A stretch of 64,000 nucleotides of DNA from Phoma sp. XZ068. Its lineage: Eukaryota > Ascomycota > Dothideomycetes > Pleosporales > Didymellaceae. The DNA is taken from positions 1,860,001 to 1,924,000 of the forward strand of contig RBKR01000004.1 in NCBI GenBank assembly GCA_004835665.1, given 5' to 3'. The translations under genes were made by a program, and so were the position numbers. A model generated the notes under the pieces. The model was not told the origin of the DNA, ran no database searches, and was given only the letters and a program-made list of their open reading frames with translations. How positions within the stretch are numbered: the first letter of the stretch is position 1; each line of letters opens with the position of its first letter. Of the stretch, positions 1 to 12,079 are shown in pieces.

Positions 1-237
1 AAGAGAACCAAGGTAGAAACTGCCACCGGGAAACTTCGCCGAAGTTCCAGCAATATATTCAACGTCTGGTCTGTTCATCGAGAAGAGCTTCAAAACATTG
101 GTGTTGTGGATATAGATCCTGCAAAGCTGATGAACAAGCTGCGAGATAAATTTGGATCAGACTTCAAGATTCATGTGCGAGCATCCTGCCCATCGTCCAG
201 CGACTTACTCTCTGCTGACCTCGGACACCGCAGATGA
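1..237 (+). CDS. 3' end of an unidentified gene (partial)
   Basis: The frame starting at base 1 is open for 78 codons and ends at TGA 235-237. The upstream part lies outside the window. The visible piece is hydrophilic, rich in Lys, Arg and Asp, with a short segment (NVWSVHREEL) that could be helical. I do not recognise a family. It could be the last exon of a gene on the + strand. A chance open frame of this length is also possible, so support is modest. Confidence 0.35.
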   Translation, partial: KRTKVETATGKLRRSSSNIFNVWSVHREELQNIGVVDIDPAKLMNKLRDKFGSDFKIHVRASCPSSSDLLSADLGHRR

Positions 238-1085
238 TGCACAATGTTTATAGTATCCGAGCAGCTGGACATCTTTCATTAGTAGGTGCTACACGATTGT
301 CCTATAGAAGCGATCAATGTCTGATCAGTATCACAGGCCGACCTCGAGGAATTGAGAAGCGCGAAGATATCGGGGTAACTCTTTGCGGTTCATGGGAAGT
401 CTCGTAATATGCCAGTACGTCTCGGAACCCCTTTGCGATCATGTTACCATCATGGAGCGGGTGCTGGGTGTTCAGCTGGTCTGGAACGGCCGAGAAGAGA
501 GTAACGTGCTTACCAGTCAACGACAAACTCGGCGGGCGCGGCACGATCTCTTCAGTTTCAGCTCAGCATTCGATGAGCTCTTACCACACCTGGGCAGACC
601 ACAAAGTATATCGAACACATAGACACATCAACACCCTTTGCTTTGCCTTAGACAATTATCAAGTTTGTGAATCTAATCATATATCACTGTGGCTATATCG
701 GGAGCGGTGTAAGTCTCTCATTACGTGCGTGAGGTTTTCAGCCTGACTGAAGCCATGAGCCGGGTCATCAAATTGATGGCTGTGCGCTAGCGCGGGCTGG
801 GTGATTCGCATGACACAAATCTCTCATGCACAGCTATATACGTACTCGCATATGTGGCGCAAGGCTTCGAGCGCTTACAATAGCTGCTGTGATAGGTTAA
901 TTGTTCGTTCGGTGTCATTGAGAGCGACCAGAGTAGGCAACAGCGCAAATCAAGACGCTCTGAGGTTATTTGGAGGACCATCGAACTGATGATAAGAGCG
1001 GCCAGCTTGTACGCAATTGCAGTGTCTGTTGTCTCTAGATAACTAACTTTTTTTTCTCCGTTTTCCACGCAATTCTTTCTCGAAG
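238..1085. other. intergenic, upstream of kinase-HET gene
   Basis: Only short overlapping open frames on both strands, with no codon or family signal. A pyrimidine-rich run at about 1045-1080 lies directly before the ATG at 1086, as is common upstream of ascomycete starts. Confidence 0.5.
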
Positions 1086-4000
1086 ATGGGCAGCATTATC
1101 GAATCAGACGAAGCTGTGCTGAAGAGCGACCATGAAAGCTCATCGTCCGGTAGTGACAAAGAGCCTTCGGACGATGGATATGAAACCTCGGATGGCGAGA
1201 CATATCCGAATACGCAAGAATGCAGAAGGACAAGGGCTCTGGAAAGAAGCTTACACGCCGCTTCAATTAACAGCGGTTTTGAGAAAACACCCCATCAGTT
1301 CATTCCAGAAGGTGTGCTCGATACACTCATCACCAAACGGACCGTCAAGGCCTGCCTATGCGCGAGCAGAAATGAATACGATGATGTAGTAGACTTCGTA
1401 ATGACAAGGGGAAAGAAAGCTTTTGCCATTACCACACTTGCCAGGATCAACTCCCATCGAACTATGCGATGGCTCATGAGAAACGGTCTTAGTGACCAGG
1501 ACTTGCCCATCATTGAGCAGAGCGACGAGTGGAAGAAGTCATGGCGTACCTACTTCTACGATATCCAGTGGAGATTCTTTGCACCCGTCTTCTCCACCAT
1601 AAACCACAGCCAGAACTTTGCCCAGAAGCAGATTTTACCGTTCATCCAGCTCCCTCAAAAATCTCAGATTGTCAAGAAAGGTTCATTCGGAGAAGTTGTG
1701 CAACATAAAATTCATCTCAATCACCTGAAACCTGTAAGCTATATCACGAGAGATCTGCATGTACAAAACTGACGGAATCAGGAAATTTTGAATGATTACA
1801 TGGTCGCTGTGAAAGAGATGCAGGCCACTAATGACACCCAAGAAGTCGCCGACAACTGGGAGAAGGAGGTTAAAGCACTGTGCATGATGAATGAACTATG
1901 CCAGGAACACATCGTCCGTTTCATCACTGCCTTTAGGCGGCGTAAGGAGCACAATACTGAGGAACACTATGTAGTATTTGAGTGGGCTAATGGCGGAAAT
2001 TTACGAGATGCGTGGAACAAGACTGCGTCCCCGGACTTGACAAGCTCACTACTCAAAGATGCGGTGAAGCAGATACACGGACTGGCTATGGCGCTCGAGG
2101 CTGCCCATAATCTGAACAGCACTGAAGCATCCTACCGTCATGGGGACCTAAAGCCGGAGAATATTCTCGTCTTCAAAAAGAACGAGGATGAAGTACTTGG
2201 CGTATTGAAGATTGGAGACTGGGGGGAAGCAAAGTACCATGGAAAGGATCAGCCCACAATGCTCCAGTTTAGCAAAACGACTGCTAGGTCTGGGACTCTT
2301 CGTTACCAAGCGCCAGAAGCCGTCCTCGGAATGACGGCAACCTATTTGAACCAACCCACAAAACGCCGCTCGCGACTGTATGATATCTGGGCCTTGGGCT
2401 GTGTTACACTCGAATTCATAGTTTGGCTCATGTACGGGCTGAACGGACTCAACAGATTCAATGCAGACGTTAGTGGCGACACTTTCTACCAACTCACGAA
2501 AGAGAATGGACGAGACGTTGCTCGAGTTCATGCCGCTGCTATCCGCTGGATGGATCACATGGCACAAAGTTCTGCTTGCAAGACGGGCGCTACCGCGATT
2601 GGAGACCTTCTCAAGATCGTGAGAGAAAAACTCTTGGTGGTGAAATTACCGCCACAAGGCGGTAGCACAACACCTAGCATACATGGTGCACGACTTCGTG
2701 CGGATTCCGCTCATCAACTCCGCTTACAACCCATGGAAGATGATTTGAATGTTACTACAGCTATGGATGACCTGTCGATATCTGGAACGAGACCTGCAAT
2801 GGACATACCTACATTCTCGTTCACACCAGCGGATCTGTTGGACGGTCAACCTGAACGTGACCTTGAGCCGCTAGAGGCCGACGACGAACTTGACGGACCG
2901 GAACGTTGTCTTGCTTCAGCAGTCCGAATAAGCATCGATGATATCCTTCGTGAAGATGACAAGATCGCATATTGGGGCTCACAACAGCAGCAACTTCAGG
3001 TTCCGGCGGATTTAGCGAGCGCGTCGCCCTCGTCAGCTTTGAAGGAAAACGAAGGAACATCAGAGGAAGGGATAGTGGTAAGTGCAGTGCAATGGTACAT
3101 TCTTCTTGTTGTCTCTCCTAATCTCTGATCCCTACTTTAGCTTGACTACTCGGCTCCAGAGCTCGACTTGAACCGATGGAAACGACGCTTGGATAGCAAT
3201 TTTGCTTCCAGACTGTTCTCCGAGCTCAAGTCGTCTATCTCGCTCCAACTGCCCCAATTAAATATTTCAGAGGAGCTTTGTGACCATTGTGAAGACTTCC
3301 GTTCGGAACGACTCTGGGGCCCAGGTTTTTCGAAGACCTATAACACCAGTAAACTCCGCGAAAGTGCTGAAACCTGCAAGTGCAATCTGTGCGCGTTATT
3401 TTGGCGTCTTTTTCGGAACAGCGGTATGAGCGTACCGTTGAGCGTGCAGTTTATTCGAGAGGGCGGGTTCATCAAGATGGAGGGCAATCACAACCCTATG
3501 CTTTCCATAGTTCGCGGCCCGGATTCGAAGGTTCCAATATCCACAGATCATCAAGTTGGCTTTGTTGAACTGCCAGATGCTGGCAGTCTAACGCACCTTG
3601 GGGTCTTACAACAATGGATTAAAGATTGCAACAAGAGTCACACCTGCCGGCCTCTTGGTCAAACCAACAATGCATCAAATCCTACAAATGGCCGACTACC
3701 GACGCGGGTTCTTGACGTTGGACGCTCAGGCACGAGCAGGATTTATCTTCGACAGACGAAAGATCTTGACGACGCCACCGGCGAATGGATAGCACTTTCT
3801 CACAAATGGGGCCTAAATAATTACTCCACTACACCGGAAAATTTGGACTCACACCTCGAAAAAGGATTGGACTATGCAGAAATGCCACGAACATTCAAAG
3901 ACGCAGTGACAGTAACACGTGCCTTGGGTCTCACTTATCTCTGGATAGACTCTCTGTGCGTGGTTCAAGGTCCAGATGGCGACTTCAGAACCGAAGCGGA

Positions 4001-5150
4001 AAAAATGGAGGAGGTATACAGTGGCGCATACTGCGTGATCGCCGCAAGCTGCGCAAGCGACCACTTCTCAGGCTTCCTGAAACCACGAGCTAGTAGAAAC
4101 TATGTCGGCCTTCATCCAAACGGAAGAAACCAAGAGCCCTTCTACCTCTGCGAGACCATCGATGACTTTAAGGTACACGTCCTCGATGGCGAATTGAGTG
4201 CTCGGGGGTGGGTGTTACAGGAGCACGCTCTAGCACGCCGAACTATCTTCTTCACAAAGTATCAAACCTACTTTGAGTGCGCTGACGGTGTCAGGTGTGA
4301 GACCTCGACAAAGATGTCAAAGTAAGTCCTTGCATATTCCGTCCTATTCTCGCCGCGAGCTTTGAGACTGACTAGACTATGCAGCCCTGTCGCAGCATTT
4401 TTAGGTGACCCAAACTTTCCCGACTTGCTTTACAAGGCATCACAAGGCGAGAAGATACTGCGTATACAGAGCCTATACCAGCAGTACTCCAGACTTGGCC
4501 TCTCCAAGCCCCATGACCGCCCGATTGCCATAGGTGGCTTGCAACAACGCCTCATCAAGACTATAGGCGTACAAGGCGGATATGGGATACTCGACGAAGG
4601 AAGGACACGTGGTCTGCTTCGCCGCACTCTGCTCTGGCGACGGGGTACAGACACAGCGACCATGATGCGCATCACCATGCCTGTTGATTCCAACGACGCC
4701 AACGACGCTAATGTTGTAAGAATACCCTCCTGGTCTTGGATGGCTCATACTGGAGGCATTGATTACCTTGACATTGAATTTGGTGCCTATGACTGGGAAG
4801 ACGTCAGCACCAAATCCCCATGGCCACGACTGGCTAGTGCAAAGGCCACTGGTAACAAAGAGAGCATGGTTTTGGTTGCCTCGGCGGCAACGTACGATCT
4901 GGGTGCTGCAACCAAGAAAGAATGTGACCTGACTTTCGACGACACCGGAAAGCTACTGCCGCACCAGTCTTTGTGCGTTGTGCTGGGCAAGGCAAAGGGA
5001 ATGTCGACAGAGATGGAGAGGAAGAACTGTGTTCTGATCATCACACCTGTTGTAGGTCACGATGGGTCAAGGGTCTACGAGCGAATTGGTACTGGGTTCT
5101 TACCCAGCAAATGTATCTCACCAAAATCCGTGACGGTCCAGATCTACTAG
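1086..5150 (+). CDS. protein kinase-HET domain fusion protein
   Basis: Four exons, 1086-1733, 1782-3077, 3141-4321 and 4385-5150, join without a stop to give 1,296 residues. An acidic Ser/Glu N-terminus (1-60) and an unassigned region lead to a kinase domain from about 200. It shows a glycine-loop-like KGSFGEV, the beta-3 lysine in VAVK (K227), HGDLKPEN (D338), DWG (D362) and an APE-like YQAPEAV. A disordered linker follows. Near 680 is a Cys-rich segment with C-x2-C and C-x-C-x2-C spacing, usual before HET domains. The HET domain starts at W864 (WIALSHKWG) and continues through PRTFKDAV and LWIDSLCV. HET domains trigger heterokaryon incompatibility and cell death in filamentous ascomycetes. 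Coupling to a kinase suggests a sensor or relay, which is inference. The kinase-HET junction depends on the 63-bp intron 3078-3140. Without splicing, the kinase part would stop at 3126-3128. Confidence 0.85.
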
Positions 5151-6024
5151 ACTGCATGCAGGCGAAGTATCAGCAAGAGCTTGTTGTAGCCAGCAGTCTC
5201 ATGCGGAGCATTGAAGATATTCAACATATTTTCTTGGAGCTATTTAGATATTGGAGCGTTTTATTGTATGGTGCTCATTGCAGATACAACATATCAATAT
5301 ATGACCATGATACAGCAAAACCATCCCAAAAGACTGCAAGTAAAGACAGTCAAATGAGAGCCTACAGGATAGTGCGAACTGGCGGGTAGCAGCAAATGGT
5401 GACGGACCATTGCAAGCTGCTGAAATCAGTATAGCACATGACGGCATCCAGGATCTTACAGAACTGGCTTCAGATCTGCGTTTTGAAGAAACAGATATAT
5501 TTGAGGTACGATACTTTCATTGTGGTATGGACTTTTTGCTGATGCCAGAACATGAACGCGCTTAACTAAGTCCTCAGAGTGGTACCTCGAAGGACCGCGT
5601 CATGGGCAGCAGAACTTATAGAGCGCCTCCTGTGTTCTTCTCAAGAGAAGCCACTCTAACTTTGCAGTTGTATTCCAGCTTGTCTAGATATTTGGTATTG
5701 TTGTCGTGCAAACTGTTTCTGTCCACTTCTTTGTGTTCACTACCTATGTGATTGGCCAGTATCTCTATAACTAGCTCTGAACTGCTGCTGCGCAAACCAC
5801 TCCTGAATTGTAAAGTTATTTACGTCAGATTAGATACCATTTTCACTCTTTATAGAGGTCAAAAACTACAATCTCTTGCACAAAATTTTGGTCAGTTCGT
5901 CTGTTCGTAATGAGTAGCCTGTGAAGTTTGGGATTTTTCACCATAAATCATTCATGACTAAGGATCAACCCAGCGAAAGGTTTCTTATAAGATATCCTTC
6001 ATCACATATAACCCCCAATTTCCA
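5151..6024. other. intergenic between two convergent HET genes
   Basis: This is the shared 3' flank of the + strand kinase-HET gene and the - strand HET gene. It has AT-rich patches and only short frames without recognisable content. Confidence 0.5.
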
Positions 6025-8028
6025 TTATAACAGCTTCAGGGTCTTTAGGGCCCACGCGCCATCAAACGCTTCGTCAAAGTCGGTCAGACCGACACGTCGG
6101 AAGGCATCCTCGGTGGAATCGTCCGCTCTTTCAAGTACCAAGCCTATAATTTTTGGGTTTGCCCCTCTTTCTTTCCGCTCCCGCACAATCTGAACACATA
6201 AGTACTCCTTTACGTTCTCGCGATCATACTCTCGATCATCATCTGGGAAGTCTGCTGCAAATGAACACACAGAGTCACAGAACCCGATTCTCTCGTCCAT
6301 ACATATACGATGTCCTGGCTTGTTGATACCTCGGACAGCCTGGGCTACCTCTTGAAAGTTGTGGTCGAAGTTTGAGTCTGGGAGATGTGCAACGTAGATT
6401 GGGCGGCAGTGTCCAACAATAGTCAGACTACTCCCTTTTAGCACCTCGCCTTTTGGATTTAAGTCCTTGGGAATCATGTTGTGATGTACCAAGCGCGGTC
6501 CGTATCTATCATTCCATAGTTTCCAGTCAGACATATCATCTCCTGCTCGCCATGTGTCGTCATACCACACTATCTGATGGGTTGTCCACGCGCAACTCCA
6601 TGATGGGCTCAGGTAGATTCCTGGCGGATCCTGCGGCCAACGTGGGAACCAGGCCATGGAAAGGAAGGGATTGTATGACCATACTCCAGCCAAGTATTCA
6701 CCCATCTCAGGTATCTGCAACGCTGATGCCAGACCGGAGATGGCGGGAAGCTTATCTGACCTGTAGGTGAGATCACGGACAGCCATCTCTTGCAGAACAG
6801 CATTCCAGCGTCCAATTCTATCAATGATGTCGACATCCGTGGGATTTGTGTTACTATCTCGTTGCTGATGATAAAACCTGGTGAATATTTGCTTGGCGAA
6901 ATGGTCATATGGGTTGGTTTCTCTTCCGCGGCCTTCTTCGAGGTATAGTGTAGCGTTACACTCCCAAGCAATCTGACTCTGCATAAAATGTAGGTTACGG
7001 GCGGAGAGAATTCTTTCCTGAAAGGCCCATCCGCGGCGATAAAGCGGGTGTTGGGTCATGGCTCCCCAAGGCTGACAGGGAGTTTGCAGGCACATAGCGG
7101 AGTTAGTCCCGAAGAAATGTGATTGAAGTACTGCACGCTCTACGAATATGCCCTCGTCTGTGCTACTGGTCGAATCTGCACAGATTGTGAATGCGGACTT
7201 ACTGTAAACTTGAGCCATACGGAATGATTCACGACTCCAGTCATCGAGGTTGTCTTGAAGGATACACAACTGGTCAATCCAGATCCCCTCGAAGCCCATC
7301 TTGTGTACAATAGTTACAGCATCCTGGAGAGTCCTCGGCAATTCCTCTGTTCGAAAGCCGTATCTGAGTGTTTCGATGGATTTAGACGTGGTCTTGTAGG
7401 AGTTTCCCTGGCCCCAGGCATAGCTCAAAGCTACATATCGCCCGCGCGTGCCTCCTGTGAGACATAGTTTCAGCTCACCGGGATCGTCACAGGAAATATG
7501 GACAAGGCGTGTCGGAAGAGCCACATCTGCTGGAAGGGCGCAGGCTGCACCATGCAATTGAGTGCAACGTTCGAACCAGCTTTTTGCGAGGTCGAGGCGC
7601 TCTGTATCGTCCGATTGTAATGCTACACGCCGTCCCAGGTACCCGTGATCCAAACCCTCAAAGTCGGCCCAGAACGGTACTTCAAAACCTAGGAACCATA
7701 TATATTAGAAATAAGGTCCTCGGTATTACTTAACGCACATACCAAAGGCGGCACAAAGCCTAAGCTCATGTATCCTTGTGATGGTGTTCTTGCGAACATA
7801 GTACACATCAACGCGATATCCGTCCTTGGAACATCGTCGCAAGAGAATCTGTGTTTGTGATTCAACAGCTACATCAATTTTGTGTCTTTTAGCAACCTTT
7901 AGGAAGAAGTCGCAGCCTTGACATTCTGATGAGATCATGTAGCCCAGGTTCTCAAGGGCATAGAAGTTTTCATCGTCTAGGAGGATACCTCTACAGCGAA
8001 TACATGTGGCGGGTATGACTGTGCTCAT
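6025..8028 (-). CDS. HET-domain (heterokaryon incompatibility) protein
   Basis: Exon 1 is 8028-7743 and exon 2 is 7688-6025. The 54-bp intron has a GTATGT donor and a CTAG acceptor. The product is 649 residues. The N-terminal 95 residues hold paired cysteines (C-x2-C in CIRC, C-x2-C in CQGC), a typical pre-HET zinc-like cluster. The HET domain spans about 178-330, with YVALSYAWG, PRTLQDAV and GIWIDQLCI, followed by the usual variable C-terminus. The ATG at 8028 was chosen because the family-like sequence begins right after it. The same frame is open further upstream but lacks support. The gene is convergent with the kinase-HET gene, so two HET proteins lie within 7 kb. The likely role is in non-self recognition or programmed cell death. 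The specific partner cannot be told from sequence. Confidence 0.9.
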
Positions 8029-8533
8029 GATTTTATGAGGTCGACATCTCCGAGTAAAAGTTCTCGTTGCGGGGAGTGCGTTACTAATATGCGCCGCGGG
8101 CCATCTTACAAGGGTACGAGCCTTGCAACGTGTCAAAGTGCTAACACGCATTCGCCTAATCATCGACCATTGGTGAGCATCTTCGCTCAGAGGTGGCCCG
8201 AGATATCCTATATTGGAGCAAGGGCCTTGAACTGTTGTGCACCGGGACGAATCGTGGCGCAACTTCGCATGATTTTGAACCCATAATTCTTCATAGTACA
8301 TATTCGTGTTCTCGGGCTTCTGGGTACACGGAGCGGTTATCAGGGTCTAGGTGGTTGTTGGTTGGTGGTTGTGCATAAAACCCAATTACTATCGGAAATC
8401 ATGTGCAGCAAAAGTGCGCCGAATAAAGCATCCCAAGATTTTACAGGTAGGACAAACGCACTTGTTTTCAATGCCTTATGGTCGTATGTATCAGTTTTGA
8501 GTCTAGTATCATCTTGCGAGCTTGAGGATTTGA

Positions 8534-8821
8534 CTTCTGCGTCATCACTGGACTATCCATGATCTACGGGATGACAGTGGGATAAGCCATTCACGTGTAC
8601 TTACATCGACTCATGACCCGGTAAAGGACAAACGTGACGCTTCACAACGACGTATAACAAGAGTTAGCAACATCATCGCGGTCAATGATGGACTTTCATG
8701 CTGCCTCAAACCCGACAAGGACATCTTGTATCTGGTTTTGCGCTCAGCGGAGGATGTAGAGGACTTCCTGACGCTGATAAACATGTTTCCTCCAAGAGGG
8801 ACAAAGTTAATGGCCCGATGA
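8534..8821 (+). pseudogene. possible gene remnant
   Basis: This open frame of 95 codons has no ATG near its start and ends in TGA 8819-8821. Its second half reads like real protein, with alternating hydrophobic and charged residues (NIIAVNDGL, DILYLVLRSAEDVEDFL). Just upstream another frame (8401-8562) is open, so the piece could be an exon of a broken or unrecognised gene. I do not recognise the family. Confidence 0.2.
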
Positions 8822-10499
8822 TCAAGGCATAGTCAGGCAGTGAATTGAAGAAGCTGTTGACGTTAAGGGAAACGTCCATTGTTCGTCCTTGTTAGAGTAA
8901 TCGTACTATGCACGATCGGAAAAGTCATGGAGTCAGTTGTCAGCAACGGTGGATTACTCTTTGCGTGCCCAGTGAGAAACAGGGTCAAATAACGCTACCT
9001 ATGTACTTGGTACCGCAGTCCGTAGAACTTGCGGATGCCGTAGAACTCGCTGTTTGAAATCTCTACATGCAATTGAGGACTCTCGACCAGAGATGACGTA
9101 ATGACGTTCGATGAGACAGCTTTGTGGGTTGTTCGTGATCTGAACGGACTGCATCGACGGTCTACGTATATGTGCACTGGTTGATTCAGATATTGCCAGT
9201 GTTCTACTCATTAGTTTCTATAATATGAATATTCTGGAGAATGAGAATAGCTTTCTTCGCGATGCCGATGCGAGGACTCTCTCCATGCTAACAACCTTAC
9301 TGGCTATTCTTAACTGACCGTATGTTAACAAATACAGCGTTCATAGAGCAAGCCACCCCTCCCCCAATGATTACGTTCTATTCGCCGGGACACCGTAGCT
9401 GTGTTGCTATAACCCGAGGTCAATGACGGGACAGAAATCGGCCAAGTTCCATCTTGTACAGGTTTTATGATATTATTTTGGGCAGTGGGTAGCAAGACCT
9501 CAACATTAATTATGTCACTGCTCCTAGGACTTTATTTCTTTCGCTAACCTATCTTGAGTCACTGCAAGTCGATGAAAAGGGCATATGTAGTAGTTTAGTG
9601 ACTTGTGGGCGGTCGCCTTCAATAAGCCGGGCAAGCCTCGTACAGACTTGGTATTTTCGGCTGCACAAGCATTACACAAACTTCTCCACCATCGCGCCAA
9701 AGCCGAGGAAATGCACCTTGCAACTGTTGGTTGTCTCAATATGATCCCTGGTTGGAGCATCCAAGTAGAATGCAGCCGAAAGAACCAACTGATATGGGCC
9801 AACCGTATCTTGTATTTCCAGCGGACTCAGGTTCACCTTAAAAGTAGCTCGGTGTGGAGAAATGGCTATACGAAAACAAGCTATGTTTACAATATAGTTA
9901 CTTTATTTCCGCCCCAGACAGAGAGTCAAATACCCACATGATGTAGCTTGAGACCGCAACAACCTCACCAGCCACTAATGCATTATGAGGAACAGTGAAC
10001 GGAATACTAATCCTGGATATGTAAGCCGAAAAATCACTAGTGGGTCATATGATTCCCTTGCATAGAACACTACGATTCGATTTCAGATGGCTTAATCCAT
10101 GTATTTCTGTAGTTGCGTCCAAGATTGTTTATGCAATGAAATTTCAACTCAACCTGACTATTGGTAACCGGCATTGCCTCCCTCAAAAGAAGCTCAACTA
10201 TGTACTGCAGAACGGTTCAAAATATAGCAAGCTCTTACCTTGATTAAGAAACACCAGCCCATGGTGTTAGATCTGTGTGCCAGCCGCAGATGTACGACAC
10301 GAACTACTTTACACCGCGGCCACGGCCAAGATGAAGTGAATTCTAATTCGACACAGGATGTCTTCGAGGCTGAGAATCCTACACCAAAGGTCATATCTGC
10401 CGCTGAAAGCCTTGCGATCCAGCTCCAGCCAAGCTTGGAAGCCTTCATCGGCACTTGCGTTGATCACACGGACATGTACAGAGACAGCGAATCTCGACA

Positions 10500-10507
10500 T
10501 ATAAAAG
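10500..10507 (+). promoter_or_regulatory. TATA box of the secreted-protein gene
   Basis: A clear TATAAAAG lies 90 bp before the ATG at 10590, at a plausible distance for a TATA-driven, inducible promoter. Confidence 0.55.
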
Positions 10508-10589
10508 GGAGCCTGTTACCATGGTAAGATAGCCACCAGCTTGCTCCCATCACTCACATTGAAGAAAGTACACCATCGAAAAGTCCAAC

Positions 10590-11140
10590 ATGAAGGCTTC
10601 AATCCTCGTGAGTCCACTCATCTCGTTGTCACCCTCAACCCACAGCTACTAACACGGTCGTAGGCTCTCCTCGTGCTCGCCCACCTGGGAATCACAACCC
10701 CCACCACTCCACCCACCGGCCCTCCATACCCGAACAACAACTTTCCCCAGGGCGGAATCTCCCTCTTCAAAGAAACCAAGTGCGCAGGCGCCCCAGACAA
10801 GATACTGCTCGAACTCACCGCAAACAAATGCTACAACGCCGAGAACTCTGACGTCCTCGGCGCAAAGTTCCGCAGCTTCGAGAGCTACCCGACGTTCGGC
10901 GCGCAGTCGAATCCCTCGTTCACGTGCGAGATGAAGGCGTTCTTTGAGAAGGACTGTAAGGGCCCTGCGGTTTCGACGAATGAGAATACTAGTACTGTCA
11001 GTGACTGCCTCAATACGGTTGTTAGCCCTAAGAGGTTTCCCATTGTAGTAGGGACGTTAACTGCTGTGCTGGCCGCGGATTACGGGTTGAGCTTCAGGTG
11101 GGAGTGCTCGAACGGGGCGTTCATCCCCGCGAGGGTCTGA
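10590..11140 (+). CDS. small secreted cysteine-containing protein
   Basis: Exon 1 (10590-10607, only 18 nt) and exon 2 (10664-11140) are separated by a 56-bp intron with GTGAGT donor, CTAAC branch site and TAG acceptor. The 164-residue product starts MKASIL then ALLVLAHLGI, a signal peptide. A Thr/Pro-rich stretch follows. The mature part has six cysteines, in KCAG, KCYN, TCEM, DCKG, DCLN and ECSN, which fits three disulfides. There are no membrane segments after the signal. I do not recognise a family. Size, secretion signal and cysteine count resemble candidate effectors or surface proteins of ascomycetes. That role is inference. The gene sits at the edge of the HET island and has its own TATA box. 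Confidence 0.75.
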
Positions 11141-12079
11141 AGTCGCGTACTGTTGCACCGTGGTTTGGATGTGCATGTCTATGAAGTCTGCTGGACGGGT
11201 TGGGGCAAGATCCAGGCGGTAGCTGGGTTGATGATATACCAGGCTTGGGGTAGCTTTGTGGCAGTTTGAATCCAACTTGGAGTCGTTCCTTACACCAACA
11301 AGCAATGACAGATGCGATTAAATCTTCGGGCTCTCACAAATAAAAACAATGCGGCGGTCATGTCGCAAATTGAATCCAACTCTTATCATTCCTTACTGCA
11401 AACACGAAAACGGGTCATTGTCACGCGAAATGGCAAACGTTGTCAATTTCCCTGAATTTTCAAAAGTAAGAGTAACACAGCTCAGCATAATCCTAGAACA
11501 CTGCTAAATCAGATAACATGCTGGGCTCGAGTAAACTCGTCCTCTTCCCTTACGCCAAAACGACGACCAATCAATACCTGCCTACCTTCAACCCCAGATG
11601 TGCCTAAACATAGAAACCTAGAAGCAAGAAAAGAAGTGACTAGCTCCCTAGAACTATACACATGCGAATAACATAGTTAAGCCAAATCCTCGACACTCCC
11701 TAATGAAATACTATACAACGCTCGGGACGGTAGCAAAGCATTACCTCTAACTCCTCATCTTATCGCAAGTAAAGTGTGAACTAGTTAGCAGCCATGAATG
11801 CATGCTGGAGTTGCAGAAGTAAACAAAACGCCTCGAAACTTTGGCAGTGAACATGATGCAAAACCACGCTTGGGATAGTTGAGTAGCACTGTCTGCAACT
11901 CTCATCGTTCCTTCGCATATCAAAACGAGGCCTCACACATACACATACACATACACACGTGGGATACTACATCTCAGAACAACAAATGAAGTAAAATGGG
12001 TATATTGAAAGCACCCTAAAAACCCTCCCTAACAAATATACACACCACAAACCCACCCTTCTTACACATTCAACTATTT
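11141..12079. other. intergenic with short (CACATA)n run
   Basis: No gene seen. A short simple repeat of the type ACACAT lies at about 11935-11960. The rest is the 3' flank of two convergent genes. Confidence 0.5.

Larger units (their letters stand above)
8029..10589. other. gene-poor 2.5 kb between HET gene and secreted-protein gene
   Basis: No convincing gene. Open frames up to about 110 codons (for example 9603-9941 on + and 9524-9802 on -) overlap each other and match no family I know. One segment (8534-8821) looks like a decayed coding exon and is listed separately. Composition is more AT-rich than the core region after 12 kb. Confidence 0.5.

Noticed and set aside
9524..9941. Overlapping open frames of 92 and 112 codons on opposite strands
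   Set aside because: They overlap almost fully, show no domain, signal or intron pattern, and lie in a gene-poor AT-rich stretch.
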